Shown here: in pieces, positions 49,584 through 59,739 of the stretch
Layout of the letters: each line of letters begins with the position of its first letter
How positions within the stretch are numbered: the first letter of the stretch is position 1
Origin: Vicia villosa
Lineage: Eukaryota > Streptophyta > Magnoliopsida > Fabales > Fabaceae
Reading direction: 5' to 3'
NCBI RefSeq assembly: GCF_029867415.1
Contig: NC_081183.1
Location: 145,386,798-145,450,797 of the forward strand
DNA length: 64,000 bases
The notes under the pieces: model-generated
The model's database searches: none
What the model was told of the DNA's origin: nothing
The model's input: the letters and a program-made list of their open reading frames with translations, nothing else
Translations under genes and position numbers: made by a program

Positions 49584-50365
49584 TCTATAATATAAGAAAA
49601 TTTGTGGTTGTGGAAAAGTCTACATTACCCTTATTTGATTTTTTGCCACCACATTAAAATTGTGGTTATTTGGTCTTTGCACAATAAAGTTCTTAATTTT
49701 ATTATTGAAATAAATCAACCTTCATATTTTATCAAACTTACCAAATCTCTCTCCATTCTCTATTTTTTTTCTCTTTCATCACTTTCTAACTTCTTATGAT
49801 CGAAATATTTATTAGTCCAAATAGTATACGGAAAAAATTTATTCAAAAAATCTATTATTGATCTAAATATTATTCTATACGAAAATTTAATATTGATCCA
49901 AATATTTTTGTAAATGATACTTAAATAAAAATAATATTTGTATACAGAAAAATCTAATATTTACAAAAAATATTATTTATGATCCAAATATTTTTTATTC
50001 AAAAATGGTCTACGGAAAAAAATTATTATTGATCTAAATATTTTTATATACGAATTTTACTATTGATCCAAATACTTTTGTAAATGATACCTAAACTAAA
50101 ATGAAGTATGTACCCGGGAAAAAATCTATTATTGATCTAAATATTTTTATATACGAAAAATGTTATTTATGATCCAAATATTTTTTATTCAAAAATGACA
50201 TAGGCCAAAAAATCTATTATTGATCTAAATATTTTTATATACGAAAATTTAATATTGATCCAAATATTTTTGTATATAATACTTAAACAAAAATAATATT
50301 CATAATATTGATCCAAATGCGCGTAACAGAACAAAATCTGTGCGTATGCACGTGTTTGTTACCAG
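49584..50365 (+). mobile_element. Helitron copy H4 with decayed 3' end
   Basis: Starts TCTATAATATAAGAAAAT. The 3' hairpin has mutated to CTGTGCGTATGCACGTG and the terminal tetramer to CCAG (50362-50365). The sequence after it (TTGTATAACATATTT) is not the spacer, so this marks the right end of the array. Confidence 0.75.
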
Positions 50366-50785
50366 TTGTATAACATATTTATTTGATGAATGGTGTAATG
50401 GTTTTATTTTTGGGAGTAGGTTGTGATGTGGTGGGTGAGATAGTATATTGTTGATCCAAATATTCTTATAAATGGGGAAAAGTTTATTACTCATACTAAT
50501 ATTTTATAAGCAGTGTGTGGAACCTCATTGGCAAACAAAATTTTTGATAATTTATTTCTTAAATAATGATTATTAATTTAATTAAAAAAATTTATATTAA
50601 AAAAATGTACATTTAATATTAAAAAAAATCTACATCTGAAACGACACATGAAATTATTTATCAAAATACTAATTATTAACGGCATATGAAGTTACTGATA
50701 AAAATATTTTTTATAACGGGAGTTGAAGTTACTTAAATACGCGTCCCATGTCAAAACCCGTGCGAACGCACGAGTTTATTACTAG
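50366..50785 (+). mobile_element. Separate Helitron-like 3' terminus
   Basis: CCCGTGCGAACGCACGAG followed by TTTATTACTAG (CTAG 50782-50785) is a second type of Helitron end. It is closer to the one at 37545 (TTTATTACTAG) than to the array copies. The 5' end is not identified. Confidence 0.55.
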
Positions 50786-50966
50786 TTATGGATAAAAATA
50801 GATTGGTCTACGTTAAATGTCTCCACTACTATGACATGATATTAATGTGGAGTGGATAATATTTGCTCCATTCTACTAAAATATATGGAGAAATTAAGTT
50901 CTCTAAATCTATATAAAAAAATTAGTTTATCTACTGGTGAAATCAATTAAACTCAATAGATATATA

Positions 50967-51761
50967 CTCCATCCGTTCCTTTATAAGTGTCACTTTTGTG
51001 AAAAATTTTGTTTCAATTTAATTGTCACTTTCAAATTTCAATGTAGTAATCATTATAGTTTTGTCAAAATTGCTCCTATGAGAGAGAAAAAAGCATATTG
51101 CTAGACCTAGAGCTCTCCATGCGGCTTGGCTTATCTGTCATGGTAGGTTGGCTACCAAAGATAGGCCGTGCCGTTTCAATATGATCCAAGACAGCAAATG
51201 CAGTTTGTGTGGTATCGTGGATGAGACCCTTTGTCATTTATTTTTTGAGTATGCACACACTTTGAGAATCTGGAAGAAGGTTCTAAATTGGCTTGAGATT
51301 GGACATACCCCCGACAGTTGGTCAGATGAACTTCATTGGGTCCTAAAGTTCAATTCTAGGAAAGACTAGAGAGTTAGTGTGCTAAAGCTAGCTTTTACTG
51401 AAACTCTGTATGGCATTTGGCTATATGTAAATGAAGTGGTGTTCCACAACCATACTAATAACAATACATATGACAAGATTATTGATTGTATACTGTATAG
51501 GGGTTGGAGTTATAGAAAGACTAGGGATCATATAGCTAGTCTCATGATATAGGTTACTTAGAGGGTTGGATCTTTTTGATCACCATGTACTTAACAGTTT
51601 TTTGAATTAATAAATTTTTCCCTTTGATTAAAAAAAAGCATATTGAAATGATTAAAAGTTAAAGGTATTATAGACAAAAGAATAATTATAACAACCATTA
51701 TTAATTTTCTTGGTATGTGTAAAAAAGTCAAAATGTGACAATTAAAAAGGAACGAAAGGAA
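50967..51761. mobile_element. MITE (Stowaway-like) split by a LINE fragment
   Basis: The left end CTCCATCCGTTCCTTTATAA and the right end, read inversely TTCCTTTCGTTCCTTTTTAA, form imperfect inverted repeats flanked by TA (50965-50966 and 51762-51763). Without the LINE insert the element would be about 250 bp. Interior inverted stretches (GTGACAATTA / TAATTGTCAC) continue the hairpin. Confidence 0.8.
51101..51631 (+). pseudogene. 5'-truncated LINE 3' end with zf-RVT domain
   Basis: Flanked by AAAAAAGCATATTG at 51087-51100 and 51632-51645. It encodes AAWLICHGRLATKDRPCRF ... CSLCGIVDETLCHLFFEYAHT, the zinc-binding domain at the end of LINE ORF2, a TAG at 51368, then LAFTETLYGIW ... YRKTRDHIASLMI, corresponding to the same C-terminus as the 42-kb LINE. 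It ends in an A-tract. Confidence 0.9.
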
Positions 51762-51763
51762 TA

Positions 51764-52031
51764 ATTGGGTGGGAAAAGATTCCTTCCATAGTGAATTTGA
51801 TTAGAAGGGAAGCACTTTCCATTCGTACCCTTAAATTTTCATATTTTTATATATTATAGATTTTTGACTTTTTTTATCACAGAGTTGAGATTTCACTAGA
51901 CACATGCTTCATAGAGAATCCACTCCCATAAAAGGGTATTATATAGTGTAATAAAATATGGTTTGAAAAATATTCATATTTATTTGTAGAATTTTGATGA
52001 TAACAATATATTAAAGAATAATTGATGTCCT
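51764..52031. other. Intergenic stretch
   Basis: No gene, RNA or repeat structure is recognised. Confidence 0.6.
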
Positions 52032-55000
52032 TGTTAGATTCATTGTTTTGGGATTGACATAGTTTTAATAAAACATGATGCTTGAAATATGTTAAGCAAG
52101 ATGTCGTAACATCTTGATCTCTTGATACAAATGAGTATGAGTCTACATTGAAAAAATAGATGTCCTGACTAATTTCGTGACATTCTATACCAGAACTTCA
52201 GAAACAAGCTGTTTAGAATCTTAATAGATTTGATTTGTTTTAAAGTAATTCAGTGATATTTCTTTTAGTTATATCTCAATGATTTATGCAAGTCAAGAAG
52301 ATTTAATCAGGAACAAGAAAATCAAATTTCCTCCAGAATTAACATTTTTAAAATTGGATGATTGAGACAATATTTGTCATCAAGAAAAGAATGTTTTATC
52401 TCTAATGAGATGTATGGAGTCCTTCTGAGGATTTAAAAATGATTGCTAGTTGTGACCACCCCAAGTATTTAAATGTTTATTCACTTACTTGGTGTTCAAG
52501 GAAGATGAAGTCAAGATTTCACACTAGAAGGTGCAACATCAGACAGTTACACAAGGTGTATAATCTATTACAATGGATCTAACCAGTCTAATGCAAGGTG
52601 AATTTCTTGATGGATAGAATCAGGTATTTTTTTTGTGTGACCTATGGCAAAGGAAAATATATTATTTGAGAAGTCTTCAAATATTCTTATCTTATCCTAA
52701 AAGGAGAACAAGGTATGCATCTAAGTTATTCTTCTGAGAAAAATACTACTAGTGATGTTCAACAAGATGTTGAAGCATCGTTTCAGCAAGTGGTTACTCC
52801 AGAAACTGTGAAAATGGAGCATCATTTAAAATGTTGTAAAATTTTCTAGAGGACAAAGCTTGGAAAAAGAGAAAAGCTGATAAGAAATGTGTATCTCTCC
52901 TTTAGTGAATGGTTCACTGTTTCTAAGAATGATATGATATTCTTCCAAAAACGCTCTCATTGAGTAGACTATCGTTACTAGCAAGGTTTTTGTTACAATC
53001 TAGGTAAATGTCCTTGTATTTAAAGGCTTTACAAACTCACCATCGTCACAAACTACATTTCAACAATGAGCAAATCTTTCAAAGATTCTAGTGCTAAGAA
53101 GGTTCATATGCTGAAATCCAATGAGGATAAGGGCAGTGATCCAAAAAAGGTTGGTTTCAACATTGCAACAGATGTTGGAACATCTACTGGAGCATCTAGG
53201 ATAGGGAAAGCATTTGTGACAGAGATGAAATGCCTGAAGAAGAACCAGGTTCATCTACATGATTCAGACTCAAATGCTGATGAAGACTGGGTTAATTTCA
53301 TTGACACGGGAGGGAGACTCAGATAGCTGTTATATGCTATATGTTTTTTTTATAAAAAAAAGAAGAAGAAGAAAAAAATACAAAAAAGGGTTTGTTTTTT
53401 TTGTCTTTTATTTCCCTCATTATTTTGTCTCTTTAGGTCAAGTCTGTTTTCTATTTCAATTATTTTCTTTTGTCTTTTCAGGTTGGGTGAGTCCTTTTTG
53501 TTTGAGTCAGTTGGGCCAAACATTTAGTTATTGAGTCTTTTTTTTGTTGCTTGTCTTAAATCAATTCTTGTTTGTTTTGGTTTGTTGTGTCAGTTTCTTT
53601 TTACTCAATGTTTGTCAATTTTTTGGTAAAAAAGGGAGAAAAATGTCATTGAGTCTAGTCTCTAAATTGATGAATGCAACAATTTAGGAGGAATGAGTCT
53701 TGACTCTAAGTTTGTCTATTTTTTCTTCTACTCCTGCCGCTTCTGTCGTGGTTGTGTCTGCACAATGTCTTGTTAGATGTTCTAACATCCTGTTTGTGTC
53801 TTGATGTCTGAGTTATGAGCATAGTTTTGTCTTATGATATGAGTTATATGATTTTTTCACATAGAGAGTTCAGGATGGTGTAGGAATTGTGTCTAAGGAA
53901 GTGAGTTTCTTATCTTCTTCCTCATATACAGTGTGTTTGAGTGGAAGTATTACTTACCTTCTTCCATAGGTACAAAGTCTAATGGTCAACATGTAGCTTG
54001 TGTTTGTGTAATTGCATTAAATTGAAATAAATTTGTCCAGTTTGGTCTTTAATTATTTTAGCCCAAATTTGTCAAAGGGGAAGGTTATTAGATCCATGAT
54101 TTTGGGATTGGCAGGATTTTGCTAAAACACGGTGCTTGAAAGATATTAAGCAAGATGTCATAACATCTTGATCTCTTGATACATATGAGTATGAGCCTAC
54201 AATGAAAAACCAAATGTCCTGAATGATGTAGTGACATTCTGTACCAGAACTTCAGAACAATTTGTTTAGAATCTTAATAGATCTGATTTGTTTTAAATTA
54301 ATTATGTGATACTTATTTTAGTTATATCTCAATGATTTACGCAAGTCAAGAAGATTTAATATGAAATAAGAAAATCAAATCTCCTCCAAAATTGAAGTTT
54401 TTAAAATTGGATGATTGAGACAATATTTGTTTCAAGATTTAAAAATATTTCTTTACATATTTATTGGAACTCTCAGCTTGTGGATCAAGTAAAGTGTTTT
54501 GAGACCTATGGACTGCTAAAGACTATTTAAAGAGATCACTAGACCTAATGTAACCAAGTCTTTCATAAATTGTAAAATTAGTGGAAGGTTAGAAATCTTA
54601 GGTTTTCAGAGTCTCTTGTGTTTCAAGTCACCCACATATCTTTTGATACTGTGTGGTAGACTATTTATTGCTTGACTGTTTGTCAAGTTGCTATTCTCAC
54701 TCTTAAAGCTTTTAAGCAGAGAGTTGAGTACTCTTCATGGTTGAAACTTTTAAGCAAAACCAATCATTTTGTATTTGAAGTGTAATCTTCTAAATTGTAT
54801 TGTTTTTTATACAATCATTGGGATTGGGGATGTTAGATATTACTAAGGTGATTTAGGAAGTGGAATGGCGATTTCCCATGTCTAGATGTCAATTTCTAGG
54901 TAGAAATTGCACTGGGTAGTGATTAGGCAAGAAATTATTAACTGGAACTGTTTAAGCTTTGAACTAATACTTCTAATAATGGATTTCCTTCCTGGCTTGG

Positions 55001-55235
55001 TAGCTTCTAGAGTAGGTGATGTTGCACCGAACTGGGTTAACAATTCTTTGTGTTATTTATCATTCTGTAATTTTTATTTTCGTATCAATCTCAGTATGGT
55101 GTGTCTGGTCAGTTTCCAGATTTCGTAACATATGTCTTGACATCATATGAGACAGCTGTGTTAGCATGATTTTTGTGCCTGTACCAGAAATTTTAGTCCT
55201 AATCTGTTTGTTTTTATGTGTAGAACTTTTTAACA
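52032..55235 (+). mobile_element. Internally deleted SIRE/Maximus-like copia element
   Basis: Direct repeats at 52032-52385 and 54085-54435 (sharing AAGCAAGATGTC(G/A)TAACATC, ATTCT(A/G)TACCAGAACTTCAG and AAAATTGGATGATTGAGACA) are LTRs. The 3' LTR follows a purine tract CAAAGGGGAAGG (54073-54084), as in SIRE elements. The 5' LTR copy is truncated after about 350 bp, while the 3' LTR continues to roughly 55.1-55.2 kb. Gag-pol is deleted; a 3' region with a short frame remains. The LTRs differ at many positions, so this is older than elements A and B. The right end is approximate. Confidence 0.7.
53066..53326 (+). CDS. Unrecognised 86-codon frame in the 3' region of the copia element
   Basis: The frame starts MSKSFKDSSAKKVHMLKSNE and ends DEDWVNFIDTGGRLR. 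It is Lys/Ser/Asp-rich and hydrophilic, without membrane segment or known domain. Its place between the deleted pol region and the 3' LTR is where SIRE-like elements carry an extra 3' frame, but no similarity can be claimed. It may be the tail of a longer degraded frame, since stops precede it closely. A purine-rich AAAAAAGAAGAAGAAG tract follows. Confidence 0.3.
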   Translation: MSKSFKDSSAKKVHMLKSNEDKGSDPKKVGFNIATDVGTSTGASRIGKAFVTEMKCLKKNQVHLHDSDSNADEDWVNFIDTGGRLR

Positions 55236-55359
55236 TCTAAAAAAAATACATGCATGAACGTCTGCAAAGGAAATGGTCCTTTATAGATTTAACAAGTTTT
55301 ACATTCTATACCCAAGTCTTAATGATCATCTGCACTCAAACGAAAATGATCATCTGTCT

Positions 55360-55500
55360 CAAAAGTAAGGATGGGAATAGGTCAGACCGGTCTATAGGGA
55401 CATATGACCTAACCTATTTAAGGTCAGACGAGGTCTATTTAAAGAAAGGGGATGATCATATATACCTCAAGGATTTTATTTAATTTATTTATGCCTTTTG
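55360..55500. repeat. Fragment resembling a hAT-type repeat end
   Basis: TAAGGATGGGAATAGGTCAG then ACCGGTCTATAGG resembles the starts of plant hAT-type repeats that read as colour-word-like GGTCAGACC blocks. The opposite end was not found, so this is a weak call. Confidence 0.3.
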
Positions 55501-55539
55501 ATAGTTTATTTAATTATTGAATGTTAATGATAGTTTATT

Positions 55540-55803
55540 AATTTGTCATGTAAAAATTACGCTTCAAATGCCAGTGACGTGAAAATCACTCCAGAAATTG
55601 GTAAAATTGTTAGTCCATTCAATTCAATGCATGTAATACATGTCATGACTATTTTTTTTTTTAAATTTTGTAATTCTTCTTTGTGAAAACCTAACGTTTA
55701 TTATTTTAAATATTTATTGACGTTAACATCACGTCGATAACCTCTTTTTTAGCCACGTGAATTTCACCTCACTACAGGGTTGGAAACAATTTTTCTTGTA
55801 GTG
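55540..55803. mobile_element. CACTA-type transposon terminus
   Basis: The segment ends AACAATTTTTCTTGTAGTG, the complement of CACTACAAGAAAAATTGTT, the classic CACTA terminal repeat. Upstream are ACGTGAA/ACGTTAAC/ACGTCG subterminal motifs (55570-55770). A CACTACAGGG only 23 bases before the end makes a short palindromic pair. No transposase or left end is in view. Confidence 0.65.
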
Positions 55804-56365
55804 AATCGAAAAGGGTTTGAAATACAAAACAAAGAACAACTTACACCCAAATATGTTAGACGAAATAGATGATAGTATGCTTGGAAGAAGCAGTTGATGA
55901 TGGAATAGGCTTGGAATTGAAAAAAAATGCAAAAGAATGAAGGGTGTGTGAAAGAGAAGGAAAAGAGTGTGAAAATGATGCAGTTTGCAGAAGATGCAAA
56001 GAAGATATGGCATATGAAATCGGAAGCATGTTTGTAGTGATTTGATGGAGAAAAATTGGTTTGATTGAACATTCAGTTTGGTTAGGCTTGAAAGAAAATT
56101 ATAAATAAAACGATGTGAACATTTAGGATCCATTTAGAAACTCATTTTAAATGTCTACCAATGTAAGATAATAAGATAAAAAAATTTGGATACAAAATGA
56201 GAAGTAAAAATAAATGTGTATATGTCGGTTGAAATCTTACATTTGTATAGTACGGAAATACCTAGCTTTCAAGTTATATCAAGGATCAATTGCTTGTATC
56301 CTTTTTTATATCCTCAAATATTCTCCAACCTTGCCTTAAGATTAAAGAATATTAATTTCTACATC
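55804..56365. other. Upstream region of the NTF2-like gene
   Basis: No element is recognised. Antisense frames at 55729-56133 are phenylalanine-rich artefacts of AG-rich sequence. Confidence 0.5.
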
Positions 56366-56375
56366 TTTTATATAA
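56366..56375 (+). promoter_or_regulatory. Probable TATA box of the NTF2-like gene
   Basis: TTTTATATAA is followed by a pyrimidine-rich TTTTCTCTCTCTCTTTTGCT leader and, about 63 bases later, the chosen ATG. This is the typical plant core-promoter layout. Confidence 0.55.
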
Positions 56376-56437
56376 CAAATTTTCTCTCTCTCTTTTGCTT
56401 TGGAGATTGTACTTCTTTCACTTTGTTCACATCTTCA

Positions 56438-57791
56438 ATGACTCTCATTTCAATCAATGGTCCCATAAAATGTAACAACAGAATAATGCCATTTTTAACA
56501 CTACCCTTTTCTGTTACCTATAATAATTCTTGCAATCATATTTCCCTCCCTAGAAAGCTACATACAAATATTCATAAACATGGAAACTCTCTTTCTTCAT
56601 TTTCATCTCAAACTTCAATTCATAAAAATTTGTATTCTAGAAAGCAAAGAGGGTTATCCCTTATTGCCTTTGATGCTAAAAATTCAGAACCAATGGGAGA
56701 AGATGATTATGATGATCATGAGGAAGATGAAGCCCTAGATGCAGTTATGAAACTTTACTCTGCCTTTAAAAATAAAAACATGCAAGAATTATCTGAGATT
56801 CTTGCAGATGAATGTAGATTTGTGTGCAATTTTTTCTCATTCTTCCGAGCTTTCCAAGGAAAATCGGTATTTGCTCTTATTTTCTTATATAACTATTTTT
56901 ATTAGGTCTACACATTTGCGCGCAGATGATACCTAACTATGTATAACGATATGTTTTTCCCGACTCGATGGATTAGTATATTATACAGTTGTGTCCAGAT
57001 GATACCTCTACACAATTATAATTTTATATATCTGATTAATATTTGTCTTATGGTGCATGTATCCATTTTTGCATTGCAGCAAGTGTTGGAATTCTTTTCT
57101 AACATGATACGTTTATTTGGTGACAACATTCAAATTGTGGTGAAACCAACTCTTCATGATGGCATGAATGTTGGGGTCCATTGGAAATTTGGTAAATAAA
57201 TATTATAAATCTTTCTTCTCATTGCATAATCAAGATTCTTAAGTATGAAATTATCCTTAATCTTAATTATAAGATTTCTTCAATGTGCAGAATGGAACAC
57301 TATACATGTTCCTTTAGGGAAAGGTTTCAGCTTCCATATATGCCAAACTTACCGTGGAAAGGCAGTAATAAAGTTTGTTCTCTAATTAAATAGGACATTT
57401 AATTTTCAACTAATTAAGATTAATTTTTTTTTTATAGAAGATTAATTATTTTTGGTGACATATATTTTGTGTTTAATATAGGAATATTGAAATGTTTATG
57501 GAGCCATTGCTACTCTTGGAACCCTTCATGAGATTGGTATGCATGCAACTATTTAAGAAGCTGCTATAATTAATTTATGGTTGTGTGTCACTTCTAATGA
57601 AGAAAAATGTGCATTTTTTTTTTATGTTTCTCTTGATACAGAAAATGAAGACAAACCTGAAAGAAATCTTTATGCTAAGTTTATTAAGAGGAGAATCTGG
57701 GAATAATGCTAGAAGATCAATTTTATGCACTGTGCTAGCTGTGTTATCTCTGGCTGCTTTATTGTTTTTCTTCATGAAACTAGTTTTATAG
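56438..57791 (+). CDS. NTF2-like family protein, probably plastid-targeted and membrane-anchored (host gene)
   Basis: Five exons fit exactly with GT-AG introns and matching phases: 56438-56866, 57080-57191, 57291-57372, 57482-57536, 57642-57791, giving 275 residues. Residues 1-85 (MTLISINGPIKCNNRIMPFL onward) are Ser/Asn/Lys-rich and poor in acids, like a chloroplast transit peptide. An acidic patch GEDDYDDHEEDEA follows, then an NTF2-like fold: AVMKLYSAFKNKNMQELSEI, ECRFVCNFFSFFRAFQGK, EFFSNMIRLFGDNIQIVVKP, HDGMNVGVHWKFEWN, PLGKGFSFHICQTYRGKAVI, NIEMFMEPLLLLEP. The C-terminus is a membrane segment SILCTVLAVLSLAALLFFFM. Related plant proteins are annotated as nuclear transport factor 2 family; their biochemical role is not established. 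The ATG at 56438 was chosen over 56216 because the earlier one lies upstream of the TATA box. Confidence 0.9.
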
Positions 57792-58301
57792 AAATTTATC
57801 ATAATTCATGACTTGGTCAATTTGTTGTTTGTAAGTAATTTTATGGAAAAGTAGTATTATTAATAGGGAGGTAAATATTATGAAATCGACCAGAATATGA
57901 GTAAGATACAGAAGAATAGAGATGAAAGAGACAAAACATACGAGAGAGTCTATATTTTTCTCTTTAAGGTGTGTCCCATTCGAAAGTGTTAACACTCTTT
58001 CTATAGGATATATGTGGTATATATAGTTACAAGAGTCGTAATTAGGACTAATATAATGCTTCTTAACCTCAAAATATATATAATATATTTGAGTATTTCT
58101 CTTACATGAATTTCATAAACATATATTTTTAATAGTATTCATAACACTTCCATTAAAGATATATATCTCCCTAAAACCTTCTTGAAAAAACGTTTAGAAT
58201 AAAAAAATTCTAATGAAGAAAATACCAACATCCTTTGAGTGAGACTGTGTCATTAAAAGTCTTAGAAAAAAAATCATTGAGATATATGATCAGTTTATTT
58301 T
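57792..58301. other. AT-rich 3' flank of the NTF2-like gene
   Basis: No gene is recognised. It includes presumed 3' untranslated sequence and, at the end, the left copy of a 14-bp target duplication (58288-58301). Confidence 0.5.
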
Positions 58302-58433
58302 TTTTATAAGCAAGGAATTCACTAAAAATGAGTATTAAGGGTACTCAAAACCCGCTTACAAAAAGAAGAAGCAGCACAGGCCAACATTAGGAAAATTACA
58401 AACCAAGTGAAATCTACTTAAAATATAAAAGAG
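58302..58433 (-). mobile_element. 132-bp retroposed insert with 14-bp target duplication
   Basis: GATCAGTTTATTTT occurs at 58288-58301 and 58434-58447. The insert starts with a T run on the plus strand (A-tail of a minus-strand retroposon) followed by ATAAGCAAGGAATTC and contains GGGTACTCAAAACCCGC. This fits a severely 5'-truncated LINE or a short SINE; which one cannot be told. Confidence 0.75.
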
Positions 58434-58447
58434 GATCAGTTTATTTT

Positions 58448-58662
58448 AAACTTTTTTTTTAAATAATTTTTATAGTTGATATATATATTTTGTTAAAAAA
58501 ATATAAAGAATTTTTAATAAAAAATTGATTTAAATAATTTTTCTTAAATATCATTTTATGTATTTCACCATTTTGTTATAATTTTTTTAATCAAAATTTC
58601 AAAAAATCATTTAATTTTTTTTAAAATCGATTTTTTTAGAGGGGTTGATGACGAGCCAACGA
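58448..58662. other. AT-rich intergenic stretch
   Basis: Nothing recognised. Confidence 0.6.
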
Positions 58663-58670
58663 CACACCAC

Positions 58671-59007
58671 TAGCTAGGGGTGGCAAAATGGGCTCGATCC
58701 GTTGGGCATGCCCGTTTTTCCCGTACTTTTCTGCGGAGGGAGTCAAGGTTTTAGACTGGCAACCTCAAATAGCCCGCCCTGTTCCACCTCATTTTTTTGC
58801 GGATTTTTGCAGGCACGAATATTTATATAATATTTTATATTTTTAGGCCTATAAGGTGCAATGTCTGCAGACATTCCCTGCCCTGCCTTCATTTTTTGCA
58901 GGGCGAACAAGGTTTTAGGCTCGCACCCTCAACTATGTTCGTCCCATTTTTTTGGACTTTTACGGGGCGGGCCTAAACGGGGCAGGCATGCCCGTTTGCC
59001 ATCCCTA
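58671..59007. mobile_element. Second short hAT-type element with 8-bp target duplication
   Basis: Bounded by CACACCAC at 58663-58670 and 59008-59015. The left end TAGCTAGGGGTGGCAAA and the right end, reversed, TAGGGATGGCAAACG are hAT terminal repeats; the left one has an extra TAGC. The interior is rich in GCCCG/CGGGC motifs, including two related GTTTTAG(A/G)CT-containing halves. There is no transposase. Confidence 0.88.
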
Positions 59008-59331
59008 CACACCACCATGGTATCTATCCCTAGAATGTTAGATGGAGCCCGTGCGAACAAGTTGACGTTTTTAATGAGTTGGTCAACTAGTTCGCGCTAT
59101 TCTTCTCCGGAAAGCGAGGCACCTATCTTTGTCACTTTTTGAGTCGAAAGACCTATCTCAACCTCCTTCAAATCCTCTATGGGTGTGAGCCTTTCGTTCT
59201 CGATGCCAAGTTTGGGATCCTAACTACTTGTGTCTACATCATGTGCTTCAAAAAATAGGGAAGCCTCATAAATGAGACCCTCCTTCCCCATCACCAGGAT
59301 ACTCTAGTAACATTCTTGCAGGCTTTGTTGG

Positions 59332-59560
59332 TCACCCTGAACCGTCCCGACTCGCCCGTTGGGGAGAGTGGTATTTCAGGACTAGGCATTGGGTGTATAT
59401 AATTGCCCCTAAGTTGTTAATGGTTGGCCTGCCAAGGATGATATTGTAGGGCGATATGGCGTCCATTATGAGGTAGCTGACTTCAATCGCCTTGGAACCT
59501 GATCCCACGCTATATGTTATCTCTAGGGTTATGTGACCCCTTACTTGCATCTATTCGCTT
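59332..59560 (-). pseudogene. Ty3/gypsy retroviral-type protease fragment
   Basis: The minus-strand frame reads MQVRGHITLEITYSVG, then YLIMDAISPYNIILGRP and NNLGAIIYTQCLVLKY. This is the C-terminal half of the aspartic protease in Tat/Ogre-type gypsy polyproteins (YNIILGRP motif). The catalytic DTG part and the reverse transcriptase are missing. Flanking sequence at 59020-59330 is probably also gypsy-derived, but its frame is broken. Confidence 0.75.
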
Positions 59561-59739
59561 GACAAACCTACTAATAAACCTTGGAACACCTTAATGTTGT
59601 CAGGATCGTGCTAAACCTACTGATAAATCTGATCCCATATAAAACTTCAGTGGAAGTTTCTATGTCTATAGACTTACTTGATATCCAAGTTATTGTGTTG
59701 CATAATAATGACCATGGGTTCAACGGTCCACTAATTTAA

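Noticed and set aside
55729..56133. Minus-strand frame of 134 codons rich in Phe, Leu and Ser
   Set aside because: It is an artefact of AG-rich plus-strand sequence and overlaps a CACTA end; no motif is conserved.
56216..56437. N-terminal extension of the NTF2-like protein from ATG 56216
   Set aside because: A TATA box and CT-rich leader lie at 56366-56400, and the extension is not transit-peptide-like; ATG 56438 is more credible.
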